A stretch of 64,000 nucleotides of DNA from DYRG01 sp041161065 (GCA_041161065.1 JBEAVE010000034.1:73535-137534), one strand, 5' to 3'; positions 1 to 9,078 are shown, numbered from the stretch's first letter. The notes: a model not told the origin generated them from the letters alone. Made by a program: numbers and translations.

Positions 1-1
1 T

Positions 2-130
2 GTGTGGATTAAAGAAAATCGTTTGAAAATTAGAATTGATCAAGCCTTTTCTTTGGAAGAAGTTGCTCAAGCACATCGAGCATTAGAAACGGGAAGAACT
101 TTTGGAAAAATGGTGTTGAACATTGTTTGA
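2..130 (+). CDS. 3' end of a zinc-type alcohol dehydrogenase / quinone oxidoreductase family gene (partial)
   Basis: An open frame enters from the left edge and stops with TGA at 128-130. The 42 visible residues include FSLEEVAQAHRALETGRT followed by FGKMVLNI, which is the typical last helix and strand of the medium-chain dehydrogenase/reductase superfamily (NADPH:quinone reductase-like). Only the tail is present, so substrate and cofactor cannot be judged. The stop overlaps the TTG start of trmJ by 8 bases, suggesting co-transcription and possible translational coupling. Confidence 0.7.
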   Translation: MWIKENRLKIRIDQAFSLEEVAQAHRALETGRTFGKMVLNIV

Positions 131-839
131 AAATATTAGAATTATCTTGATAGAAACTTCGCACGCGGGCAATATTGGCGGGACGGCGCGGGCGATGTTG
201 AATATGGGTTTGAAACGGTTGGTTTTAGTGCGACCACAAACCCTTTTTCCTTGTGCAGAAGCTACTGCGCGGGCTTCAGGTGCTGATGAGATTTTGGTCA
301 ATGCGCAGCATTTCAATTCCTTAAAAGAAGCGGTAGAAGATTGCACATTAGTCATTGGAACAACGGCGAGAGAAAGAAGCGTTAGGTGGGAGGTTTTTAA
401 TCCAGAGCAATGCGCAAAGAAAATTAGAGAAACTTCGGGAGAAATTGCAATTGTTTTTGGGAGAGAGCATTCGGGTTTAACCAATGAAGAATTGGATTTG
501 TGTCATGCGGCGGTGAAAATTCCAACAAATCCAGACTTTTCTTCTCTTAATTTAGCAGCGGCGGTTCAAGTTATTGCTTATGAAATTTATAAAAATTCTT
601 TAACGCCAGAAACCGTGATTTCCTCACTTCGTTTTCCCGCACCAACTAAAGAATTAGAACTATTTTATGCTCACCTTGAACAAACCCTTGTTGAAATCGG
701 TTTGCACAACCCTGAGAAACCTCGTCGAACGATGCGAAAATTACGCAGTTTGTTTAATCGCGCCCAACCCGATTCTTCTGAAGTTGCTTTGTTGCGGGGG
801 ATTTTAACTGAAACCCAAAAATTCTCAAAATTGAAATGA
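123..839 (+). CDS. trmJ: TrmJ, tRNA (cytidine/uridine-2'-O-)-methyltransferase at position 32
   Basis: A cytoplasmic SPOUT-family methyltransferase that 2'-O-methylates nucleotide 32 of the tRNA anticodon loop using SAM. At 238 aa it has the family length. The N-terminus begins NIRIILIETSHAGNIGG, matching the start of known TrmJ proteins, which supports the TTG start at 123 even though it lies inside the preceding gene. The SAM-binding trefoil-knot signatures are visible as VFGREHSGLTNEEL (about residue 115) and IPTNPDFSSLNLAAA (about residue 137). The C-terminal extension with RRTMRKLRSLFNRA is also typical of TrmJ. The gene converges on the Nudix gene, overlapping it by 15 bases. Confidence 0.92.
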   Translation: MFENIRIILIETSHAGNIGGTARAMLNMGLKRLVLVRPQTLFPCAEATARASGADEILVNAQHFNSLKEAVEDCTLVIGTTARERSVRWEVFNPEQCAKKIRETSGEIAIVFGREHSGLTNEELDLCHAAVKIPTNPDFSSLNLAAAVQVIAYEIYKNSLTPETVISSLRFPAPTKELELFYAHLEQTLVEIGLHNPEKPRRTMRKLRSLFNRAQPDSSEVALLRGILTETQKFSKLK

Positions 840-1685
840 TCCGTGCAATCCCTGAATTAAAGCATCATAAGGGATTTTTTCTGGTGTTAGAAATCCATGT
901 CGAATCAAAAAATCGATGATCACCAAATTACAATTGAGCTTAAATTCATCTGTATTTTCAACAAGTTCTAAAACTTTCTCTAAATCCCACAAATAAAATA
1001 TTTGGGTTTCTCCATCAGTATTTTCGGGTATAAAATCTAAAGGTAATTCTAAATCATAAATAAACAACGCATCACGGTTCAAATTACCTTGCGGACTTGT
1101 CATGCAATACGTAATCATTCCGACAGGTTTAGCTTGTTGAGCAAGTTGCTTTGAAATATTCGCTTCTTCTTCACATTCTTTAATTAAGGTTTCTAAAGGC
1201 GTAAAACCTGCGCCTAAACCACCTGCAACAATTTGATCTAATTTGTTTGGAAATAAACCACTCATTGCAGAACGCCGTCCTATCCACATTTTTATTTCAT
1301 TATTATCTTTTACAAACCCATTCAAATGCACGCCGTATTTTTGGATTCCTAACAAAGAAGCCGCCGCGCGTTCAATTAAAAACTTAGGTTCTGCGTTGAA
1401 ATCCCGAGAAACCCGATAAGGTTCGTTTTTCCAATGTTTAAAAATCCCCATTTGAAACCACTTTTGCATCACTTTTTCTATTTCAAAAGTACGATCTTCA
1501 AATGTTTGTGGCTTTAAAGTTAAAATGCCCTTTTCAAAGGTAAAAACTTGCTTTTCGTTCTCAAATAAATTCAAATACTTTTTATTAATTGCGCCGAGCA
1601 ATTCATTATCAACAATAAAAGAAATAAAATCCTCTTTTTGGTAATCATTACAAATCTCAACCCAACGTAATAATTTGTTTTTCAT
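825..1685 (-). CDS. Nudix hydrolase with an N-terminal DUF4743-like domain
   Basis: About 286 aa, resembling the thiamine pyrophosphokinase-related Nudix group: an N-terminal helical region (about 1-110) followed by a Nudix fold. The Nudix box region reads GGLGAGFTPLETLIKECEE, with the core KECEEEAN corresponding to the REUxEExG metal-binding motif. R is replaced by K and the final G by N. The earlier conserved Glu of the box is Phe here. The family hydrolyses nucleoside diphosphate-linked compounds; the substrate is unknown. I prefer the ATG at 1685 to the one at 1697 because a GGA stands about 8 bases upstream of the former and no ribosome site precedes the latter. Confidence 0.75.
   Translation of the reverse strand: MKNKLLRWVEICNDYQKEDFISFIVDNELLGAINKKYLNLFENEKQVFTFEKGILTLKPQTFEDRTFEIEKVMQKWFQMGIFKHWKNEPYRVSRDFNAEPKFLIERAAASLLGIQKYGVHLNGFVKDNNEIKMWIGRRSAMSGLFPNKLDQIVAGGLGAGFTPLETLIKECEEEANISKQLAQQAKPVGMITYCMTSPQGNLNRDALFIYDLELPLDFIPENTDGETQIFYLWDLEKVLELVENTDEFKLNCNLVIIDFLIRHGFLTPEKIPYDALIQGLHGSFQF
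847..880 (+). terminator. Intrinsic terminator of trmJ, lying inside the 3' end of the Nudix coding region
   Basis: AATCCCT (847-853) pairs with AGGGATT (870-876) and is followed by a run of T to 880. The hairpin starts eight bases after the trmJ stop. It is within the last codons of the convergent Nudix gene, so the same bases serve as terminator on one strand and coding sequence on the other. Confidence 0.6.
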
Positions 1686-1707
1686 GACTATTTCCATCGT
1701 CTAAAAA

Positions 1708-1741
1708 TAAGTTTAACGGGTATGAAAACCTATTAAACTTA
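1708..1741 (-). terminator. Hairpin behind fabI, probable terminator
   Basis: AAGTTTAA and TTAAACTT flank an inner GGGT/AACC pair, making a long imperfect stem between fabI and the Nudix gene. In the minus direction a short T-rich run follows (ATTTTTAG). The T-run is weak, so attenuation rather than full termination is possible. Confidence 0.45.
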
Positions 1742-1752
1742 TCATTAAAAAA

Positions 1753-2541
1753 TTAAGCGGGTGGGGTTTCCATGCCTAAAATGTGATAACCGCTATCAAC
1801 ATAAAGGATTTCGCCGGTGATGCCCGATGCCAAATCAGAACACAAAAACGCCACCGTGTTTCCAACTTCTTCAATTGTCACGTTTTTTCGCAACGGGGCA
1901 GTTTTTGCGACCAAATCTAACATCGTGCGAAAATTCGCAATGCCCGCCGCCGCTAACGTTTTAATGGGTCCCGCCGACACACCATTCACCCGAATCCCGA
2001 GCGGTCCCAAACTGTACGCCAAATAACGCACGTTCGCTTCCAAACTCGCCTTCGCCAAACCCATCACGTTGTAATTGGGCATCGCGCGTTCTGCACCCAA
2101 ATAACTCAGCGTCAAAAGTGCGCCATTTCGCCCTTGCATCAAAGGCTTAGCCGCGCGCGCCATCGCCGTGAAACTGTACGAACTAATGTCGTGGGCAATT
2201 CGAAACGCTTCGCGCGAGGTGTTGTCGGTGAAATCGCCTTTCAACGCCTCGCCCGGCGCAAACGCCACCGAATGAATCAAAATATCCAAACCGTCCCAAT
2301 GTTTGCCCAATTCCACAAATAAATTGTCAATATCCGCATCTTGCGCGACATCACACATAAAAGTCAGGTTTGAACCAAATTCCGCTGCCATTTTATCCGC
2401 GCGATCTTTGAGTTTATCTGTTTGATAAGTAAAGGCTAATTCCGCGCCTTCCCGCGCCATCGCCTGCGCCGCGCCATACGCAATCGAACGGTTGCTCGCC
2501 AAACCCACAATCAATACTTTTTTTCCCGCTAAAAATCCCAT
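1753..2541 (-). CDS. fabI: Enoyl-[acyl-carrier-protein] reductase (NADH)
   Basis: Catalyses the last reduction in each round of type II fatty acid elongation, in the cytoplasm. The 262-aa length matches FabI. A Rossmann start with GLASNRSIAYGAA (about residues 13-25) is the NADH-binding segment of this short-chain dehydrogenase family. The catalytic pair is visible as Tyr157 and Lys164 within NYNVMGLAKA, with Tyr147 preceding, in the spacing used by FabI. fabB, fabA, fabH and plsX are elsewhere in this window, so the pathway is dispersed rather than in one operon. Confidence 0.95.
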   Translation of the reverse strand: MGFLAGKKVLIVGLASNRSIAYGAAQAMAREGAELAFTYQTDKLKDRADKMAAEFGSNLTFMCDVAQDADIDNLFVELGKHWDGLDILIHSVAFAPGEALKGDFTDNTSREAFRIAHDISSYSFTAMARAAKPLMQGRNGALLTLSYLGAERAMPNYNVMGLAKASLEANVRYLAYSLGPLGIRVNGVSAGPIKTLAAAGIANFRTMLDLVAKTAPLRKNVTIEEVGNTVAFLCSDLASGITGEILYVDSGYHILGMETPPA

Positions 2542-2584
2542 GTTTCATTCTCCAAAATATCTTATTCTACTGAAATCTCTGCAT

Positions 2585-2616
2585 AAAAAAAGGATGCTTT
2601 GTAAGCACCCTTTTTT
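2585..2616 (-). terminator. Intrinsic terminator of the porin gene
   Basis: AAAAAAGGATGCTT pairs with AAGCACCCTTTTTT around a three-base loop, with one G-T wobble. The flanking A and T runs make it active in either direction. It sits 25 bases after the porin stop on the minus strand. Confidence 0.75.
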
Positions 2617-2640
2617 GGATTTTCTAACTTATGGATTAAA

Positions 2641-3792
2641 TTAGAAATTTAAGCGTAAGCCACCTAAGAAAACTTCGCTGTCGTATTTGTCGTTAAGTGC
2701 TGCACCGGTGTGATCAGCTGTACGTTTGTCGTCGGTCTTGTGATAACCCGCATAAGCGAACATATTTTTGCTGAAGTGGTACATTGCACCCACAGAGTAA
2801 CCCATGATGTCACCTTTGTTATCGGTAACTTTAATGCCGTTATTTTCAATATCTTTCAACTTCATCACGCCGCCAACCCAACCGAAGAGTTCAACGTTGC
2901 CCATTCTGTAACCTAAACCACCCCAAACGAATTCAGTTGGATCAGTCACAGTGGTTGTGCCAGTGATAGGTGTGCCCGCGACAGGGATACCAAATGCTTG
3001 AGCTGTTTTGACTTTTTCGTATTGTAACGCGAAATACAAGCCGCCTAATTGGTATTTACCTGCTACTTTCCAGTTGGTTGCTTTGTTTAATTCTTTACCT
3101 GAAGCATCTTTATTTTTTTGTTGAGCACCCACGACGCTAAACTCAAAATCTTTGCTGCCCAGTTGCAACGCGCCTAACATACTGCCGTCCATGCGCGCGC
3201 CTGTTGCGTCAGGGGTTTGGTCGCCAATATATTGTACGGTTGCTTTGACGCTGCCCGCAGGACCCGCAGGAATGTTGAAGCCGATTTCAGCAACGTTATC
3301 CAAAAAGCTACCATGACCGAAAGCACCACTGCTCATGCCTGCGCCAGTGCCGAGTGCTTGTAAGCTGGTAGAGTCCCATTTGTCATAACCTAAGGTAGAG
3401 GTTTTGTAGATACCTTGAATGCGACCAAATTTAACGTGACCAAACGCGCCTTTGATACCGACGTATTTTTCACGGTTAATGAAGTTAGCGTTTGTGCCAT
3501 TTGACGCATTTTCAAAGGTGTCGAATTCCCAATCCATAGAAGCGAAGCCTTCGAGACCTGCACCTAATTTTTCAGAAATGTCGAGTTTTAACTTATTGGG
3601 GCTTCCGTTGCCGGTCAAATCAGAGTCGGTGACGGTGCGGCTTTGTTGTTTACCAGCGGCATCGACTTTGTTGAGGTCTTTAACGCTACCGACTTCAGCT
3701 TGGATTGTGCCAGACAATTTCACGTCGGCTTGTGCGGCGAAGGGGGACATCATCGCAGTGGCGATGGCTAAGGGAAGTACTTTCTTCATCAT
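2641..3792 (-). CDS. Gram-negative trimeric-type outer membrane porin
   Basis: A 383-aa secreted protein with a clear signal peptide (MMKKVLPLAIATAMM, ending near AAQA). The mature part starts ADVKLSGTIQAEVGS, typical of general diffusion porins of beta- and gammaproteobacteria. The sequence is rich in alternating aromatic/Gly beta strands and ends in Phe (VFLGGLRLNF), the signal recognised by the BAM machinery. Motifs such as GAFGHVKFGRIQGIYK resemble the conserved segment before constriction loop L3. It is likely monocistronic: a terminator follows and 256 bases of non-coding sequence precede it. Pore specificity cannot be told. Confidence 0.88.
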   Translation of the reverse strand: MMKKVLPLAIATAMMSPFAAQADVKLSGTIQAEVGSVKDLNKVDAAGKQQSRTVTDSDLTGNGSPNKLKLDISEKLGAGLEGFASMDWEFDTFENASNGTNANFINREKYVGIKGAFGHVKFGRIQGIYKTSTLGYDKWDSTSLQALGTGAGMSSGAFGHGSFLDNVAEIGFNIPAGPAGSVKATVQYIGDQTPDATGARMDGSMLGALQLGSKDFEFSVVGAQQKNKDASGKELNKATNWKVAGKYQLGGLYFALQYEKVKTAQAFGIPVAGTPITGTTTVTDPTEFVWGGLGYRMGNVELFGWVGGVMKLKDIENNGIKVTDNKGDIMGYSVGAMYHFSKNMFAYAGYHKTDDKRTADHTGAALNDKYDSEVFLGGLRLNF

Positions 3793-4048
3793 AAAGAATC
3801 TCCAAAAATCTAAAAAAAGGTAGAAACGATGGACTTTTCAGGGAATTAGCGGCAATTTCAATCTACAAAGCGATGCTTAATCAACGGTGGATTATCAACA
3901 TTGCCGACCTGTGTTTTAGAACATGGTTTAATATAGCTGAATATGAGGTAAAACACAACAGATTTTTCTGCAAAAAAGCCACAATCTTTATTTTGTTGTC
4001 GAAAAACAACAATTTTGCCGCGCAAATTTGTTGCAAAAACACAACAAA

Positions 4049-4531
4049 TCACTTCGACTTCGGTTGTAACGCTTGTAATTTTACAAAACCACCCACCGCC
4101 GGCAACCCCAATAACTTCGCCGCCCGATGTGATAAGCGCACTAATTTATTGTCTTCATTCCGATCATTAATCCGCACAACGACGCTGCGTTGATTGACCG
4201 TATTTGTCACGCGCACGTAGCTCCCAAAAGGCAACGACGAATGCGCCGCCGTTAAATCAAACATATCATAAACTTCGCCCGACGCGGTGGCGATACCGTG
4301 ATCTTGCAATTTGTAGCGTGAAGCGCGACCACTTTGGAGTCGAGTGTCGACGGGAGGAGGCGCGACAACCGGCGCGGAAGCATCGGGATCGGCAACTGGG
4401 GCAGCGGCTTGCACCGCGGAAATCCCCATCAACGGGGCGGCGACTTCCGTTTCCGATGTTTCGTCGGCGGGATCGATCGCGCACGCACTCAACGCCAATA
4501 AAGCCATCATAATCAATATCTTATTAAACAT
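4049..4531 (-). CDS. rlpA: RlpA-like double-psi beta-barrel lipoprotein, short form without SPOR domain
   Basis: 160 aa. The signal peptide ends in a lipobox LSAC, so the mature protein should be lipidated and outer-membrane bound. A Pro/Ala-rich linker (about 30-65) leads to the RlpA barrel with GRASRYKLQDHGIATASGE and SVVVRINDR, the conserved core of septal lytic transglycosylase RlpA. The C-terminal SPOR domain of full-length RlpA is absent. It is the last gene of the mre-mrd-mltB cluster, 14 bases behind mltB, so a role in peptidoglycan turnover is likely. Whether the short form has glycosidase activity is uncertain. Confidence 0.78.
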   Translation of the reverse strand: MFNKILIMMALLALSACAIDPADETSETEVAAPLMGISAVQAAAPVADPDASAPVVAPPPVDTRLQSGRASRYKLQDHGIATASGEVYDMFDLTAAHSSLPFGSYVRVTNTVNQRSVVVRINDRNEDNKLVRLSHRAAKLLGLPAVGGFVKLQALQPKSK

Positions 4532-4545
4532 AATCTTTTCTTCCC

Positions 4546-5538
4546 CTAATTAAAGCTATCGACTTGGCGGGCGTGGCGGATAGCTTCTGCCAGTTGGGTA
4601 ACGCCCATTGCGTAGCGATTGCTGTGATTATAGCGGGTAATGACGTAAAAATTGTTAAAACTTGCCCACAGTGCTTTGCCCCATTCGGTATCGAAAGCGA
4701 GCACGCCTAATTTGACATTGGGAGCGGTGGTGACGCTGCATAGCAACCCGCTGGCTTGTAATTGGGGCAGAGAATAGAGGGGTTGAACGCCGAGCGCGGC
4801 GAGATCATTTTCATAACCGCGAACAGCTCGAGCGGCGACAATGATCGGTTCACCGCGAATCCAGCCGTTTTTGTGTAAATAATGGGCGACGCTGCCGATG
4901 GCATCTTCGGGATTCCACAGATCGCGCTGTCCGTCGCCATCAAAATCGACGGCTAATTCACGATAACTGGACGGCATAAATTGTCCGATGCCCATCGCGC
5001 CGGCAAACGAGCCTTTCGGGGCGAGCGGATTTAAGTTTTCTTCGCGGGTCATTAAGAGGAATTCTTCTAATTCTTTGCGGAAATAGTCGGCGCGGGCGGG
5101 ATAATAAAAAGCCAACGTGGTCAGCGCATCTAACACTCTGAAACTACCGACATTATGACCATACACGGTTTCAATGCCGATGATCGCGGCGATCACTTCG
5201 GGGGGCACGCCGTATTTGGTTTGCGCTTTGGCGAAGGCTTTGGCGTATTTTTGGATAAATTTCATGCCGCCTTCGACCCGTTGCCAAGAAATCGCTTTTT
5301 GATCGTATTTTGTCCACAACGCTTTTTTGGAAGCGGGCGTGGCGGCTTGGTCTTTCATTAAGTTGAGAATATTGTTTTTGATTTCAACTTGGTTAAAAAT
5401 GCCCACCAATTTGCGTTGATCGAAACCGTGTCGAACAGCCATGTCATAAATAAATTGGTCTAACGCGGCGGGTTCAGCTTTTACATGGCAAGAAACAAAA
5501 CTGGCAATCGCCATCAGTCCAATACTTAATATTTTCAT
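4546..5538 (-). CDS. mltB: Membrane-bound lytic murein transglycosylase B
   Basis: Cleaves the MurNAc-GlcNAc bond of peptidoglycan, leaving 1,6-anhydro ends. The 330-aa protein has a signal peptide (MKILSIGLMAIASFVSCHVKA). The catalytic core includes IAAIIGIETVYGHNVGSFR, containing the catalytic Glu of family 103 lysozyme-like enzymes, and FAGAMGIGQFMPSSYRELAVD, a hallmark MltB motif, followed by DFDGDGQRDLWN. A Cys at about residue 18 could support lipidation but the lipobox is poor. It lies 9 bases after rodA and is clearly part of the elongation/shape operon. Confidence 0.92.
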   Translation of the reverse strand: MKILSIGLMAIASFVSCHVKAEPAALDQFIYDMAVRHGFDQRKLVGIFNQVEIKNNILNLMKDQAATPASKKALWTKYDQKAISWQRVEGGMKFIQKYAKAFAKAQTKYGVPPEVIAAIIGIETVYGHNVGSFRVLDALTTLAFYYPARADYFRKELEEFLLMTREENLNPLAPKGSFAGAMGIGQFMPSSYRELAVDFDGDGQRDLWNPEDAIGSVAHYLHKNGWIRGEPIIVAARAVRGYENDLAALGVQPLYSLPQLQASGLLCSVTTAPNVKLGVLAFDTEWGKALWASFNNFYVITRYNHSNRYAMGVTQLAEAIRHARQVDSFN

Positions 5539-5547
5539 AATTTAAAA

Positions 5548-6684
5548 TTATCCACTTAAAAACAAAAACTTACGATGGGCATGAAGTGCCATCACAATTC
5601 CAAAACCAGCAAACAGGGTCACAACCGCTGTTCCTCCATAACTAATCAGGGGTAAGGGTACACCAACCACAGGTAAAGCACCAGTCACCATGCCGATATT
5701 CACGAAAACATACACGAAAAACGTAAGCCCCAACGCCCCCGCCACCATTTGTTCAAACGGGCTGTGAGAATGCACCGCCAAATACAAACAACGGCTCACC
5801 ACAAATAAATACAGTATAAGCAATACCGCACTACCTAACAAACCAAATTCTTCACTAAATACCGCAAAAATGAAATCAGTTGTGCGTTCAGGCAGAAACT
5901 CCAAATGCGATTGCGTGCCATTTAACCAACCTTTCCCGTAAATCCCGCCCGATCCGATTGCAATTTTGGATTGAATAATATGATAACCTGCTTTCAAAGG
6001 TTCTGATTCTGGATTGAGAAACACCATCACTCTTTTTAATTGGTAGCCGTGCAATACATTTGAGAGAACCGCTTGAATTTTATCGGGAGGAACTGTCCAT
6101 AATGCAATCAAACTTCCAAACCCGATAGTTGCAAAACTTACCAATAATTTCCAATTCAATCCCGATAACAAAATCACAAAGAAACCAGAGGTTGCTACTA
6201 ATAAAGCTGTGCCTAAATCGGGTTGTTTGGCGATGAGCAAAAAAGGCACTAATACTAACACTAATGCAACCCCTAAACGCCCATAACTTGGGGGCAACGA
6301 ATGTTGTGACAAATACCAACCAATCATTAAAGGTTCGACGATTTTCATGATTTCTGAGGGTTGAAAACGAATAAAACCTAAATTCAACCAACGTTGCGCG
6401 CCTTTTCCAATGTGTCCTGTTATATCAACAGCGATTAATAATAAAATCCCTATTCCATATAACCAAGGAGTCCAACGCAGTAATTGTACAACGCTAAATT
6501 GTGCTAAGACTATGAGAACGATAAAACCTAATCCCATGCGGGTTGCTTGACGGATAACCACGTCGAGTTCTTGTCCGCCCGCGCTGTAAAGAACGACTAA
6601 TCCCAATCCACATAACAACATTAAACCCACTAATAGTGGAATGTCTAAATGTAGGCGTTGAAGAAAGTGTGGATTAATGTGCAT
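5548..6684 (-). CDS. rodA: RodA, peptidoglycan glycosyltransferase of the elongasome
   Basis: 378-aa multi-pass inner membrane SEDS-family protein that polymerises lipid II for side-wall growth together with PBP2. About ten hydrophobic segments are visible. Family motifs include PSEIMKIVEPL (about residue 112), KQPDLGTALLV, the acidic YGKGWLNGTQSHLEFLPE loop with ERTTDFIFAV, and the C-terminal PVVGVPLPLISYGGTA. It starts 3 bases after the mrdA stop, so translation is probably coupled with its partner transpeptidase. Confidence 0.95.
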   Translation of the reverse strand: MHINPHFLQRLHLDIPLLVGLMLLCGLGLVVLYSAGGQELDVVIRQATRMGLGFIVLIVLAQFSVVQLLRWTPWLYGIGILLLIAVDITGHIGKGAQRWLNLGFIRFQPSEIMKIVEPLMIGWYLSQHSLPPSYGRLGVALVLVLVPFLLIAKQPDLGTALLVATSGFFVILLSGLNWKLLVSFATIGFGSLIALWTVPPDKIQAVLSNVLHGYQLKRVMVFLNPESEPLKAGYHIIQSKIAIGSGGIYGKGWLNGTQSHLEFLPERTTDFIFAVFSEEFGLLGSAVLLILYLFVVSRCLYLAVHSHSPFEQMVAGALGLTFFVYVFVNIGMVTGALPVVGVPLPLISYGGTAVVTLFAGFGIVMALHAHRKFLFLSG

Positions 6685-6687
6685 AAT

Positions 6688-8544
6688 TTATTTGATTTCT
6701 TCGTAGGTAATGCCGAGCCGATCAAACAGGTAAAAGTCGATGACTTCTTTGGCATAAGGTGCGGCGGTGCGTCCGCCACTTCCACCATTTTCGACAATCA
6801 CGGCGACCGCGATTTTGGGGTCTTCGATCGGCGCAAACGCGACAAAGAGGGCGTGATCTTGCAATTCTTTGTCTAAAGTGGTGGCATCGTAGGTTTGATT
6901 TTGTTTAATTTGAACGACTTGCGCCGTGCCTGTTTTGCCCGCCATGCGATATTTCAACTCGTTACTGAGTTTGTTTGCCGTGCCCTCTTCCCCCGTGATG
7001 ACCGCCTCCATCGATTTGATGATGTTGTCCCAATAGTCGGGGTTTCGGACATTAACGCGGGTCGGGGCTTGCGATGAAATGAGAGCCATATCATGTTGTC
7101 CGCCGCCGCTTTCCATCGCAAAAACCATGCGTGGCAGATGGACTTCGCCTTTCATGCTTAAAGTAGCGGTTGCGCTCGCCAATTGCAGCGGGGTCGATAA
7201 CACGTAACCCTGCCCAATGCCGGCGATGAGGGTTTCGCCCGGATACCAAGGCGCGCGGTGGCGACGGCGTTTCCATTCTCGAGTGGGGAGCAATCCCGAC
7301 ACCTCGCCAAACGTGTCGATCCCTGTTTTGTCGCCAAAACTGAATTGCCGCAAAAAACTCGATAACCGATCAATCCCCAAATCTTCCGCTAAATCATAAA
7401 AATACACGTCACAAGATTGTTCGATGGCGTGATACAAATCGACATAACCGTGTCCATTGCGTTTCCAGTCTCGATATTTGTGTTCGTGGTCGCCGAGCGT
7501 GAACCAACCCGGACACCACGTTTGCTGGTGAAATTGCCGCAATCCATAATCCAATCCCGCCAATCCCACAAACGGTTTGATGGTCGATCCGGGTGGATAA
7601 ACCCCATTGACCGCACGGTTATAAAGCGGACGCTCGTCTTCGTCGTTAAGTTCTTGATAGGTCGCACTATCGATGCCTTTAACAAACAAATTAGGATCAT
7701 AACTTGGGCTGCTCACCAACGCCAACACGCCGCCCGTTGCGGGATCGATCGCCACCAACGCCCCTTTCTCGTCTTCCCGCGCAAATAAACTTTCGGCTTT
7801 TTTTTGTAACACAATATCCAGATTTAAGTAAAGGTTATCCCCTGGAATTGGGTCGACCTGTTTGACCACGCGCAGAATTTGTCCCGACACGTTTGCCTCG
7901 ACTTCTTGATAACCGACCGTGCCATGTAATTGTGTTTCATAATATTTTTCGATACCGGTTTTGCCGATGTATTGTGTGCCGTCGTATTGGGCTTCGTCGA
8001 TGGTTTTGGATTCTTTTTCGTTGATGCGCCCGACATAGCCAATGGCGTGCGCGCCGATCTCGCCCATCGGATAAACCCGCGTTAAATTTGGGGTGATGCG
8101 TGCGCCGGTCAATTCGTAACTGTGCACCGACACGATTGCCACTTCGGTTTCATTTAATTGGCTTTTAAGCACAACAGGTTTGAAACGTTGCGCGCGGGCT
8201 TTTAATTTTTTGAATCTTGCAATATCTTTATCAGTTAATTCAATGAGTTGCCGTAATTTTTGTAATAATTCATCTAAATCATCGACCCGTTCAGGTTGGA
8301 TTTCTAAACTATAAGAGACTTCGTTTTCTGCCAACGCCACGCCATTTCGATCAAAAATCAACCCACGCGGCGGCGGAATCGGGACTATTTTCAACCAGTT
8401 ATTTTTAGATAAGGTCGTAAAACGTTCCACTTCGATGACTTCTAAATAAAACAACCGCCCGATCAACACCCCGATCAACACCAGCACCATCAACCACGCC
8501 ACCCACGCGCGCAGTTTAAAATTCGGTTTTTTTGAGGGGGTCAT
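6688..8544 (-). CDS. mrdA: Penicillin-binding protein 2, elongation-specific DD-transpeptidase
   Basis: 618 aa: a single N-terminal membrane anchor (about 12-34), a PBP dimerisation/pedestal domain, then the class B transpeptidase domain. Catalytic motifs are in order: SxxK as STIKP with Ser320 and Lys323, SxN-type SCDVYFY, and KTGTAQVV near residue 538. The N-terminal signature PPPRGLIFDRNG is characteristic of PBP2. It cross-links peptidoglycan in the periplasm and works with RodA, encoded immediately downstream, and the MreBCD scaffold encoded upstream. Confidence 0.95.
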   Translation of the reverse strand: MTPSKKPNFKLRAWVAWLMVLVLIGVLIGRLFYLEVIEVERFTTLSKNNWLKIVPIPPPRGLIFDRNGVALAENEVSYSLEIQPERVDDLDELLQKLRQLIELTDKDIARFKKLKARAQRFKPVVLKSQLNETEVAIVSVHSYELTGARITPNLTRVYPMGEIGAHAIGYVGRINEKESKTIDEAQYDGTQYIGKTGIEKYYETQLHGTVGYQEVEANVSGQILRVVKQVDPIPGDNLYLNLDIVLQKKAESLFAREDEKGALVAIDPATGGVLALVSSPSYDPNLFVKGIDSATYQELNDEDERPLYNRAVNGVYPPGSTIKPFVGLAGLDYGLRQFHQQTWCPGWFTLGDHEHKYRDWKRNGHGYVDLYHAIEQSCDVYFYDLAEDLGIDRLSSFLRQFSFGDKTGIDTFGEVSGLLPTREWKRRRHRAPWYPGETLIAGIGQGYVLSTPLQLASATATLSMKGEVHLPRMVFAMESGGGQHDMALISSQAPTRVNVRNPDYWDNIIKSMEAVITGEEGTANKLSNELKYRMAGKTGTAQVVQIKQNQTYDATTLDKELQDHALFVAFAPIEDPKIAVAVIVENGGSGGRTAAPYAKEVIDFYLFDRLGITYEEIK

Positions 8545-8577
8545 CGTATTTCAACGCCAACGTGAAGGGTTTGATTA

Positions 8578-9063
8578 TTAAGAAATTTGCAACGCGCGCC
8601 GCCACATTCGAAGCCCCGTAAAAATCCAGGGCCACAAAATCAGACTGCTCACCGAAGAATAAATAAATTCAATGTTTTGAGGAGGGTGTCCTTGTAATCC
8701 GCGCACCCACAAATTCGGTAATTCACTGATCACCACGATAAAAAAGATAATCAGCATTTGTTGATAAATGGGATAAATGCGCAGGCGGCGGTGAATTTGG
8801 AGTGTCATATACGCGCTGAGGGCTAAACTGAGGGCTTGTTGCCCCAAAAGTGTGCCTGTCAGGACATCTTGAATTAAACCCACGCCCCACCCGCTCGCCA
8901 CGCCCACCCGATGCGGCAACGCCATGCACCAATAAATCAACACCAACGTCGTCCATTCGGGTCGCCACGCCAACGCCCAACTCGGCAGCGGCATCACAAC
9001 CAACATCAGCGATAACCCAAACGTTGCGATAATTGCCCAACTGTGTTGCGGTGAATGTGTCAT
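8578..9063 (-). CDS. mreD: MreD, rod shape-determining membrane protein
   Basis: 161 aa, very hydrophobic, with about five membrane spans, the usual size and topology of MreD. Conserved features include the N-terminal WAIIATFGLSLMLVVMPLP, the RPEWTTLVLIYWCMALP segment (usual RPdw..l.liyW) and GLIQDVLTGTLLGQQAL. It links MreC to the elongasome. It lies between mreC (15 bases upstream) and mrdA (33 bases downstream), which fixes the assignment. Confidence 0.92.
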   Translation of the reverse strand: MTHSPQHSWAIIATFGLSLMLVVMPLPSWALAWRPEWTTLVLIYWCMALPHRVGVASGWGVGLIQDVLTGTLLGQQALSLALSAYMTLQIHRRLRIYPIYQQMLIIFFIVVISELPNLWVRGLQGHPPQNIEFIYSSVSSLILWPWIFTGLRMWRRALQIS

Positions 9064-9078
9064 ATTTTCAGTGACTTA

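Noticed and set aside
3858..4193. Frames on both strands in the gap between porin and rlpA
   Set aside because: They lack ribosome sites and family features, overlap each other, and lie in an AT-rich promoter region.
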